Shown: positions 51,601-61,119 of the stretch, piece after piece
Layout: every line of letters starts with the position of its first letter
How positions within the stretch are numbered: position 1 is the first letter of the stretch
Assembly: GCA_002917075.1 (NCBI GenBank)
Contig: NTMA01000014.1
Coordinates: forward strand, 372,001-436,000
Direction: 5' to 3'
From: Hawksworthiomyces lignivorus
Taxonomy: Eukaryota; Ascomycota; Sordariomycetes; Ophiostomatales; Ophiostomataceae
DNA length: 64,000 nt
The notes under the pieces: generated by a model
The model's input: the letters and a program-made list of their open reading frames with translations, nothing else
Database searches by the model: none
Told to the model about the DNA's origin: nothing
Program-made: the position numbers and the translations under genes

Positions 51601-54519
51601 GGGGTGGTGCCTTTCGGATGGAAAGATTAGGAAGGCAGCGTCTTTTTCTACATTGTATCGCCTAGCTACCGACGATGTCCACCAGTGTGGACCGGTTCGT
51701 TGGAAGCGGTGAACGATGCCTGAAACATGCGTGCTGCATACCATGGAATGAATCAAATGTCCCTCATTCAAAATTCTGGAGCTTGGATGGTCCAGGCCAG
51801 GCTTTTTGCTGCCATCCTGTGTTTTCGTGAGCAACTGTCCGTGCTCTCACGTGTGTAGGGAAGAAACCTCGGAGGCCGTGTTGGGAAGCTGCTCGGCAGC
51901 CGCCACCGGGAATACCGACGAAGGAGCCGCCATGCATGGCCGTCATCTCCACTGTGGTGGAGCTGCCAAAAAAAAGTTCTTCAGCAGAAAGGGCAGCTAG
52001 GAGCGGAGCGCTGCTGGACGGAGCTGTTGAACAGAGCGTGCCAGACACACCTTGAAGCCAACGCCATGGCGCCAGTCCACCTGCTGCCCTGCGTGTCGGA
52101 TCTCCTCTGAGGAATGAGGAGTCCGCGTTCGATACCGGTTTCCCGGGCACTGCTCTCGTCAGCTGCAACAGCGACGGCTCTTATGTGAAGATGGCCGAAG
52201 TCGAGTAACAGATGGTTGTTGCTGTTGAGTCGGGCACCGATGCTCGGTTGCGTGTCGAACACAAGCTCATTCGTATATCATGTTAGCTCTGTCAATGCAC
52301 CGGAGCCCATGCTCCTCGGTTGAGCAAACAACCTTTCCATGTCCCTCTTAGCGATGCAATCTATTGCAGCTTTGGAGAAAGCACTCCAACACACATGCCC
52401 CGACTGGAAGACATGACTTTGCAGTCAAGTATGTGATGGCCCAGGTGAAGCCATCCCCTTACAAGGCTGCAGCGGAAAAGAGACAGTGATTAGCACTTCT
52501 GGGCCGGGAAGTGGCCGATGTCCAGCAGACAGTCGTCCAACAACCAGAGCAGTCGTATATATTTAAGGAGATTCTCCCGAGCATCAAGGATAGACGGTGC
52601 GCAGTCCATGAGTGGAAAATTTGATAATCAAGAACTGGAGACAAACATTCACCGCCCAGCACTCTGGCCATAGCATACTCAGCAAGGCATGCCTTCGTGT
52701 ACGGCCTTGACGGCCAAGCAACCCATATCTGCATTGCTTCAGCACTCCCGGTGCACAGCCAGCTATGATCAGCTCTTGCGCAGCCGAAACCTTGCGGTTT
52801 GGCAACAGTACCGCCATGTTCAAGATCTGCAACTGCTGCTTCGGTTCTGTGCAGTAAAGAGAGAGCACAGAAGCTTCAGCCGCCTCTTCAGGCTGAGCTC
52901 CATCTCCGAAGAAGACTAAACTGTCTGCTCGCAGGCGCCCGCGTGGCTGCCACCACAACCAGATGTATGCCATGGGTTCGGTTGGCGAGCGGAAAGGCTC
53001 AATGTGGTGTAAATAACAACTTTATCCTGAGTAAGTGAGTACGTATCCGAGTCGGAAGTGGAAAATAATGGAGGTTTAGAAGCGGCGTGCGGCAGAAGGA
53101 GCCGATCACCTCCGTGTCAGGAGTCCGGACCAAGTCGCTTCTGAGCATGCCCAGGGAGTCGTCTTTCCTACGCAATTTTGAAGATAGAGTTGTCTGGAAA
53201 ATACGTCCACAATCATGTATAGGTTTAGGCAAACGACGACCTGAACTCAAAGGGAAGCTGTGGAAATTGACGATAAGCTCAAGGACAGCTCCCCGGGCAC
53301 TGACAGATCAACTTTTGTAGATCCAAGGCTGGAAACCCCGTGTTAATGATCGCATCTCTGGATAAATGATGCACTCTGCCAGCAGCCTCTTTGGAGTTCC
53401 AAACCATGTGCCTTGTCACATTCCTGTCCTCCGCGTTGTCACGTCCGCAATGCGGGGGAAGGATCTGTCGAACAATGTAGGTCACAATCGATATCCAGAG
53501 ATCCAAGCCAGACAGAACTAGTTGCTTCCGACTCATGCATTTTTTTCTTACTATTTCTAGTGGAGATTCTCCCAAAAGACAAGTAAAATGGGTGGAAGAT
53601 AATCAGGATTGTATTGAAAGCCCCGCAAGCGTGCCCCGAGTCGCGGCGTTCTCCAGGTTCACGCCGATCGGCGCATATCCACTCTCTAGCGACTGGAAGG
53701 CTTTTGTCCGGTCTTGTTGCAACCTTCAGCTGCCGACGGCAACTTCAACACTAGTGCTAGAAATATGGGGTATGGAGATAGATAGCCGGACATGGATCAA
53801 AAACGAGGCGCGGCTCGGGGCATCAGCGTTTCCTAAGGCGCGACGTTTCGGGAATTTTTTTCTCTTTCTTGCTTCTGCTCATTTTCTACATCTCGCTTGT
53901 CACCGGGATCAGCATCTTTTCGAGCTACTACTCGGTTCATCGTTCGATTTTATCAAGCAGACTAATCTCGTGACGTGATGTGATAGATTTTTTCCCCCTT
54001 CATGTTAAGCGAGCTTCTCACAGGAAACTTGTCCCACGGAGAGACTGCCCACAATTCCTTGCCATAGGTCTATTCCGTTCTTCTCCATCTCCATGGGGTT
54101 TCCATAATGCAAGGCATTGCGCTCCGCCGTCGGTAAGAGACATACCCCAGGTATACACTACCGGACTGGGGAAACAATGTCTTTATTCGGATAACGAAAG
54201 TGTTTCTTAGGTAAGTTAGACTACACTTTCTGGCAATATACTGCCATATATGAAATCGAAAAGAAAAAAAAGAAAGTGGATGGAGTGTTCATAAATATAT
54301 TGATAAAGACGTGTTGATCTCTGTCTTGCATTGATATTTTGATCTGTTGAGAGATGTTACCACTTAACACATCTCCATTCGGATTTTGTTCTGTTATGGC
54401 CATTGCTGTCAACATACATTGAGAGTTGATTGTTCTTATTTTTGAGACTCCTTGAGCTGTCAATATATTCAACATCTTTAGATCACTTTTTTGATCTTTT
54501 TATCACTAAAATAACTGCA
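48692..54519 (+). other. long gene-poor region
   Basis: About 5.8 kb separating the GT32 gene from the sugar transporter. No known family was recognised on either strand. Between about 51600 and 52450 the reverse strand is open for long stretches with one or two stops (for example around 52000-52400: AIDCIAKRDMERLF, TGIERGLLIPQRRSD). At 52584-52973 there is another such frame. These could be a decayed gene or chance. A forward frame at 53535-53978 is likewise unassigned. The last 130 bases form the transporter promoter. Confidence 0.4.
49215..49240 (+). repeat. 26-base poly(C) tract
   Basis: Twenty-six consecutive C followed by tctctctccc, about 520 bases upstream of the start codon of the reverse-strand GT32 gene; on that gene's strand it is poly(G). 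Confidence 0.95.
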
Positions 54520-56636
54520 ATGAAGCCTTTCAGCGCGCCGTACTCGGTCCTGACGGACCGGCTACGTGGACGGGGTAGCAGCTCGGCCAACATTGAATAC
54601 CTGATCACGGCGACATGTGCTATCGGGTAGGTATTGCCCTCTTCCTACAGTAGAGGAAATTTTATGAGATCTCGACACACATGTTCTAATACAGGAGTCT
54701 AGCAATATGCTGTTTGGATATGACCAGGGCGTTATGGGCGGTTTCCTCACGAGTGGCCCGTTTATGAGAACGTTTCCCTCCATCACATCAGACAACAATG
54801 CTACTCTGCAAGGTTTCACTGCAAGTTCGGCCCTGCAACTTTTTCATTTTCCCCTTTATTTTGGCCACACATGTTCTAACATTAAACACGGCACTTCAGG
54901 TGGCTGTATACGAAATTGGTTGTGCTGTTGGTGCACTGTCTGTCATTGCGGGCGGTGACCGTTATGGTCGCCGTGTCACAGTCATGCTCGGAGAGCTCAT
55001 TGTCATCATCGGTGCTATCCTTCAAGCCTCTTCCTTCAGTCTCGCACAGTTGATTGTAGCTCGTATCGTCAGTACGTATTAGCAAGTCAAGGCATGATCC
55101 TAGACGACAAACTCATACATTCACAAAGACGCAAAGCTGGAGGCTAATGAACCCGCAGCCGGCGTCGGCAACGGTATGGCTGTTGCCGTGCTGCCCACGT
55201 GGAACGGTGAGTGCTCGCGCGCCACCAACCGAGGGCGAGCCGTCTTGTGGCAGCTCAACGTCAACATTTTTGGCATCTGCATCGCCTACTGGGTCGACTA
55301 CGCCGTCAACCGCTCGGCCGCCACCGTCGACACCGACTGGTCGTGGCGCTTCCCTCTCGCGCTCCAAGTCGTCTTTGCCGCTCTTACCATCGTCCTGGCC
55401 CTCTTCCTGCCAGACTCGCCCCGCTCTCTCATCCGACAGGGCAAGCTCGCCGAGGCCCGTGACGTCGTGGACATGCTCTCTCTGGAACCGGACCCAGACC
55501 GCCGCGCCACGGATACGGACGTGACGCTGGCGATGATCGAGCTGGCGCTCGAAGAGGAAAGCGCCAGTAATGGACAGTGGAAGGAGATCTTCACGCAGGG
55601 CGAACAGCGGTTCTTCCAGCGGCTGGTGCTGGCGGTGATGTCGCTGTGCATGCTGCAGATCAGCGGCGTAAATCTTATCACTTACTACGCGTACGTTGAA
55701 CTCTGTTTAAAGGGTAATGAAAAATTTACCAAGAAACCTACGCTGACTATGCCTCACAGAGCGGTGATCTTTGAGGACACTTTGGGCATGTCTCGCAACA
55801 CATCTCTGTTGGTCACGGGCCTCAATGGCTTGGAATACTGGCTGGCGACATTCATCCCTATCCCATTAATTGACCGCATTGGCCGCCGCCGGATCATGAT
55901 GTTTGCAGCCATCGGGCAATGCATTAGCATGGCGGTTTTGGCAGCTACCATTGCCTACCCAGACAGTAAGGGTGCCGGCTACACCGCTGCTGTCTTTCTC
56001 TTGTGAGACATCCCTCAAGATTGCTATTTTTCCTCCTGGACAGATTTTCTTACCATATTTAGCGTCTTCAACACGTTCTTGGCTATCGGCATGGACGGCA
56101 TACCCTTCCTTCTTCCAGTTGAATTGACACCGCTCAAGACCCGCGCGAAGTCTGTTGCCATTGCGACTGGTTTCTTTTGGCTGTGCAGTATGTTCTCCGT
56201 TTCTTCCGAAGACAAGAAAAGAGAAACGCCAACTAATTTCAAATAGATTTCTTTGTCGTCATGATATCCCCCGTCCTCATCAGCCGCATCAAGTATGGCA
56301 CCTACATCTTGTGGTGTGGAACAAATTTTGTCTTTATTCCGATGATCTATTTCTTGAGTACGTTTTTTTTTTTTTTCACTTTCCAATACCGTGTTATGAT
56401 AAATTTCTAATCAGTAGCTAACTATCTCAGTCCCCGAGACCATGAAGGCTAATCTCGAGGACATTGACATACTATTTGAGCGCAACCCGACGTGGATAAT
56501 CGGCCCCGGTTCTCGCAAGAAGCTCCAGGCCATTATTGCGGAGCGCGAGAACTTGAACGCTATCCAGAGGCAGCACGGTACCGTCGACAGTGATGAGAAG
56601 GACAAGGTCCATGCGATCGAGAACGCCGCGGCGTAA
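54520..56636 (+). CDS. MFS sugar (hexose-type) transporter, eight exons
   Basis: Exons 54520-54626, 54703-54820, 54900-55071, 55159-55690, 55760-56002, 56063-56187, 56247-56357 and 56431-56636 join into about 537 residues. Intron 2 (54821-54899) uses a GC donor, GCAAGT; the others are GT-AG, and nearly all show a CTAAC/CTGAC/CTAAT branch site. Sugar-porter marks in order are NMLFGYDQGVMGGFLTSGPF, VAVYEIGCAVGALSVIAGGDRYGRRVTV, GVGNGMAVAVLPTWNGECSRATNRGRAV, LFLPDSPRSLIRQGKLAEAR, MLQISGVNLITYYA, PLIDRIGRRRIMM, GIPFLLPVELTPLKTRAKSVAIATGFFW and IPETMKANLEDIDILFERNP. Twelve helices and proton-coupled uptake of a hexose or related sugar are expected at the plasma membrane. No disruption is seen. Confidence 0.9.
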
Positions 56637-57033
56637 AACTCATAAGAAGAGCCTCTTCTTAGCTAACCGTTGCCTAACCAAAATATCTGAAAATTTCGCG
56701 TCCTTTGCCAAGACTTCTAATCTAACGTATTAAAGGAGAAACGAACCGCTTTAAGAATTGTAGAGACGGTCCAGGAATATCCCTACGAATGGTTTTTGTT
56801 TATTACGTACACAATTTAAGGAATAGAGAACGAAATAAAACGCACATAGCGTGTAGAAAAGTACTGAGTAAAAAAAAAAAAAAGCATGAAGCTCTATTTG
56901 AGAAATTTTAAACTGTGACAGCTAATAAGGCCTAGTACAAGTACACTGAAGGAAGCATCTAGCTGTGCTGGCTCATGCGCATAGCCGTGGTGAAGTCTCT
57001 CCTATCATCTTCTTTGTGACCAATGGCGTGAGC
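56637..57033 (+). other. convergent 3' intergenic region
   Basis: AT-rich sequence between the sugar transporter and the reverse-strand small secreted protein gene, including an A-run at 56870-56882. No gene seen. Confidence 0.5.
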
Positions 57034-57517
57034 TTAGAAGCCCTGCTCGGCAACCTGGGCCTGGGCGGCAGCAATGGTTTGCTAGGGAATCATTGTTAGC
57101 GAGTGTGTCAAGACTATTATATGAAAAAAAGAAAAGAAAAACCATACCTGAGCGTTGGGGTCAACGAAGCCGCAGCCGAGCTTGCCGTTCTGGAACTGGG
57201 CACCGACGGCGGAGCAGATACCGAGACCGCTGCCGCTGATCTCAGCGCAGCAGGTGCTGCGGCAGTCGGCATCGGCGACACAGCCACCGGTGGTGAACTG
57301 CTGGCCTTGGCCGTTGCCAACATCCTTGGCACCGGCGTTGTTGGGGGCAAGGGCCATGACGGAGACGGCGACTAAAGAAGAGGAGGGGGTTAGCATGTGG
57401 TAGCATTGGGGTGAACATGGGGCTTTCTCATCCCATCTCGTTCCGGGAGGATTGGGTAGGGCTGGACAGGGCGGAGCACTCACAAGCCAGAGCAGCAGCG
57501 AAAGTGATGCGAACCAT
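57034..57517 (-). CDS. small secreted cysteine-rich protein, BAS2-like
   Basis: Three exons on the reverse strand: 57517-57484, 57371-57148 and 57081-57034, about 101 residues. The donors are GTGAGT and GTATGG. A signal peptide (MVRITFAAALAFAVSVMALA) is followed by a mature part of about 80 residues with six cysteines in GGCVADADCRSTCC, GICSAVGAQFQNGKLGCGF, ending VAEQGF. From memory of the family, this spacing and length fit the BAS2 (biotrophy-associated secreted protein 2) group described from Magnaporthe and other plant-associated ascomycetes. The family name is an inference, not a database result. Such proteins are candidate effectors or wall-associated proteins. All three secreted-protein genes of this region are on the same strand. 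Confidence 0.75.
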
Positions 57518-58586
57518 TGTGACGGTTGTGAGAGGAAAAGACTGGAAAAGATCCGTAAAGAATGAATGTAAATTAAAGTACAATAATAACGAACGACGCC
57601 GGGTCGCTTTGCTGTCGCAGACACGCAGAAGAAGTGAAGAAAAGAGGTTTGAAGAGAAGATGATGTGTTGAGAGGCGAAAATATCATCATCTCTGGCGAG
57701 ACCAAGCCGGACACTGGCGTCCTATATACGTGCTGGCTCTTGGCAGCAAACAATCTCCATCCGGATCCAAGGCGGCGCTCCTTGGCGATCGTCGCCCTTT
57801 GCATTTTTGTTTGCATTGGTGGTATCATGTCGAGCCGAAAACCAATCGATTTCTTGCTGTCATTAGCCGTTTGTCGACAAAAGACGAATCGTTTGGTGTT
57901 TGATCGGCTCTTGAATCACATTTCATCTGGTGTCGCGCCTCTCAGATCTGCCCCCAATCTTTTTCTTGCCCTTTTCAGATTCTGTCGCCTGCTCACAAGA
58001 CAGAGCTACAAATTGGGATGGCAGCGGGGTGAGAGACAAAATGAGACGTGCAAAAAACTGGTTCTCAGGGACGGGTTCACGCAGCGCCCACATCCGGCTG
58101 ATGGCCATGACTCGTACATGAATGCGTCTCACCCCCTGTTGGGGCTGGTGGAGGGCACAGATACGCGAGGAAGCGCAGGCCAAAGCCAAAACGCGGAAGG
58201 ACACGAGACGACAAAGAAACAATGCCTGTATTAGCCATGCATACAACTACGTAATTTTTCGTTCTTTTTGTCGTCTTTCTCATTATTAGCTGGACACCAG
58301 ACCTGGAGCCCGAGCTTCGCCTCAAGCAGCCGATCGACAAAGCCATTTCCTGTCTACGACAAAAAAGATGCAAGTCTCAACATTCCCATTGCAAAGCCCA
58401 CTGTGAAGGGCATGACGAGACAGAAAGGAAGAAGAGAAAGAAAAGCCGAAGGAGTCCATGCTATACCCTCGTGCCGCACCTACGAGCTTGGGCTTACTGT
58501 TTCAAAATAAGGATGAGCATGATTTCTGGATTTTCTATCTTATGGCCTTCGTAAAGTAAATCATATCCAGAAAAAAGGTGCTGCTA
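57518..58586 (+). other. intergenic region upstream of the small secreted protein gene
   Basis: About 1.1 kb, the promoter side of the BAS2-like gene and the 3' flank of the kinase-like gene. Several overlapping frames (for example 57665-58234) have no family features. Confidence 0.5.
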
Positions 58587-59372
58587 TTAAAAACGACCGG
58601 ATAAGGCCTGAACACAGCGGCCCATAATGTCCAGATCTCTCTCAAATTCAGAAGTTAACCACGTCTCCTCGGCCAATTCAAAGTCGATTAGAGCGGCCGA
58701 GCCATCGCTGCGAACCAGGCAATTCCCATCATGGGCATCTCCATGCGCAATTCCTCGCTGATGGAGACTGCGGAGAACGGTGAGGCAGCCTTGCATGTGC
58801 CTTCTGCCTCTTATCGCCGGCTGTGGCTCCTGAATGAACTCCGTGATGAACCCTATGGTGCGCCCGTCTTCGACAACATGGCCGAGAAATTCTGGGGTGA
58901 TTCTTGTGCCGTGGAGGCTCCTGTATATGGCGACTTCGTGCTCTAGAGACCGCATGTCCCGCGCGCGTCTTGCCATCTTTATCAAGACTGGCGTGTCGAA
59001 GTCGGGGTGGATCACGACTTGCATGCGTTCTGGTTGCAGCGTTTCCACATTGAAAAACTCATGATAATTGATCTTCCGCGGATGCCAGCTATCGATATCA
59101 GAAGTGTTAAGTGTCTTGGCGCATCTAGCCGAAGAAGATTGTGTTTCTTCCCAGCAGTCGTAGTGCAGATGAGGCAAATCACTATTCATAAACTTTCTCT
59201 CATTATTATCTCTCGCTTCCGCCCACGACCAGTCGTAGAATTCGATAACTCTTCGCCGTGCTGAGAGAATCGATGCTTTCCAGAATCCGTTGGCATTGTG
59301 GCCAGAGTGCACACTCTGAGCGCATACAATGGCAAAGCCACAGAAGAGAAGGATCAGCCTCCACAAATACAT
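58587..59372 (-). CDS. kinase-like protein with a predicted signal peptide
   Basis: A single exon of 261 residues on the reverse strand. The N-terminus MYLWRLILLFCGFAIVCAQ is a good signal peptide. The rest is a compact protein-kinase-like fold: a candidate ATP-binding lysine (Lys132, TPVLIKMARRARD), a helix-C region LEHEVAIYRSL, the hinge-like FITEFIQEP, a catalytic loop LHQRGIAH210GDAHDGNCLV, and D230-F-E in place of DFG. The loop HGDxHxxN resembles phosphotransferase/RIO-like and fungal atypical kinases more than classical eukaryotic kinases. No glycine-rich loop is obvious. The first 100 residues after the signal are unassigned. If exported, it would be an unusual secreted kinase or pseudokinase; a membrane anchor instead of a signal peptide is possible. 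Confidence 0.7.
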   Translation of the reverse strand: MYLWRLILLFCGFAIVCAQSVHSGHNANGFWKASILSARRRVIEFYDWSWAEARDNNERKFMNSDLPHLHYDCWEETQSSSARCAKTLNTSDIDSWHPRKINYHEFFNVETLQPERMQVVIHPDFDTPVLIKMARRARDMRSLEHEVAIYRSLHGTRITPEFLGHVVEDGRTIGFITEFIQEPQPAIRGRRHMQGCLTVLRSLHQRGIAHGDAHDGNCLVRSDGSAALIDFELAEETWLTSEFERDLDIMGRCVQALSGRF

Positions 59373-60158
59373 GGGATTAGCCAGTGTATTTTAGGCCCAA
59401 AAAAAGAAAAAAAAAAGCTTCATCTGATTCTTCCAGTTGTCGAATATCACCCCAGTTTTCCAGGGGATCGTTGACCACTTGTACAGTCATCAGCAAACAT
59501 TACAAGAAACCAAAAAAAAATTGATCATCAATTGCACAGAAATACTAATAAAGGGCGCATTTTCTTGGAAAAAGCACAGGGAATAGCTAAAATTTGCAAA
59601 ACAGAAATTTGGAGAACTTTGGTAGTGTACATAAAACAAGGGGTAGCCGGAGGGACATCTCCACGTTTTAGGATGCTGCTCTTGTGACATGGAGCTCAAA
59701 GCGCAGAGCTCTACCGCAGAGCCAACAACCCTCTTCCTTGCTCTGATAAAAGTGGTCTGTATTGCTATCGGAACTGAATACCAATATTCCGACATTCTAC
59801 TGATGTTCTCAGCGAAATTAAGGGCAGGAAGGTGATGCTTTGCGAGGGCCAAGAGAGGCAAAAATATCCTTGATATTTTTGTTCAAAGATGGTTCTGACG
59901 CGTACATGGTCGTTCTGAAATTCGTCTCGTCTGGCATCATTTCATTATTTCCGACCATAATGACACAGAAACACCACACGAAAGGAGGGTTTTACAATGA
60001 GACGAGTCTCTGGAAATAAGTCCTGCTATTATGCATCTGAGAAAGACCACAAGAAATGACCGAGACAGACTCTCTGCTCATTTAGGATGAAGAAAGTACA
60101 ATGCATTCATTATCTAACAAATAAACCTAGCGTCTCTCGCAGCGCGGCGCTCTTCCCT
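59373..60158 (+). other. intergenic region
   Basis: About 790 bp between the kinase-like gene promoter and the 3' end of the AA9 gene. No gene seen. Confidence 0.5.
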
Positions 60159-61119
60159 CTAGCTCGAGAAGGCCACGCCCCGCTTGCCCTCGGGCGCGTC
60201 GGACGTGGGCTCGAAGACGGCCTTGCTGGCGTGGGCGGCAGCGGCGGAGACGGAGCAGGTCTTGGCGCAGCCGTCGCAGCCGGAGCCGGCGACCTTGGTG
60301 GTGCCGCCGGGCATGACGGCGGGGCCAGGGACGATGTAGTTCTTGACGGCGGCGTGGATGTTGATGAGGATGCCCGGGTCGCGGGCGCTGTAGGCGCCGG
60401 GGAACTTGACCATCTGGGCCTCGGGCATGGCGGTGGCCTTGCTGCCGCCCAGGGTGACCTGGTAGCAGCTCATGTAGAGCTGGGCGCCGCCGGCGCTGCC
60501 GGCCGTGTGCAGGGCAATAGCCTCGGCGCGCAGCAGGTAGTCGCCGTTGGGCAGGCTCTCGGGGATCTTGACGTCCATGCGGCCGCAGCAGCTGTTGAGG
60601 TCCTTGGTGCCCCAGTTGTCGTTGTCGCCGGCGCCCGCCGACTTGCTCGTCCAGCCGTCCTCAAAGACCTTGAGCCACTGCGTCGAGCCGTCCGCCGTCG
60701 ACGCGTCCGCCACCTTGGTCATGTACACGGTCACGGGGCCGTAGTGCGAGCCGCCGATCGCCTCGTTCTTGCAGTTGCGGTCGCCGGGCTGCTGGTGCAT
60801 CTCGATCGTCACCGTGCCGCCCGACGTGATGCCGCACTTGCCCGACACACCAACGCGGCCGCCCGCGTTGCACACGACGTCAGGGCCGGTGACGGCGGTG
60901 ACGGGCGTGTTGGACCGGGGCATGCGGATGCATGTGGAACCGTGGGATGTGTTAGTATTTTTTTTTTATTCTTCTCTTCATTTACGGCTCCTCGTCTGTG
61001 GTCTTCATCTCAAGGAGACTTATCATATCCTTTCCGTCAGCCCAGAGCTGCTGGAAGATGGCGTGGCCTGCCACGTTCTGGGCGGTCAGAGCCACGGCTG
61101 CGAGGATGGCGGACTTCAT
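60159..61119 (-). CDS. AA9 lytic polysaccharide monooxygenase, with an AT-AC intron
   Basis: Two exons on the reverse strand, 61119-61024 and 60941-60159, about 292 residues. The signal peptide MKSAILAAVALTAQNVAG is cut to expose His19 (HAIFQQLWADGKDM), the N-terminal copper-binding histidine. The second is in GGSHYGPVTVYMTKV, and QLYMSCYQV carries the axial tyrosine. SNTPVTAVTGPDVVCNAGG and LRAEAIALHTA are also AA9 hallmarks. The enzyme oxidatively cleaves cellulose or xyloglucan outside the cell. No CBM1 follows; the tail is Gly/Ala/Ser-rich with three cysteines. The intron 60942-61023 begins ATAAGT and ends CCCAC after an ACTAAC branch site. Only this splice gives the family sequence KDM-GSTCIRMPRSNTPV. 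No GT-AG pair keeps the frame open. Confidence 0.88.

Noticed and set aside
53535..53978. Forward ORF of 147 codons
   Set aside because: No recognisable domain, no introns or orthologue cues, and gene-poor surroundings; left as unassigned.
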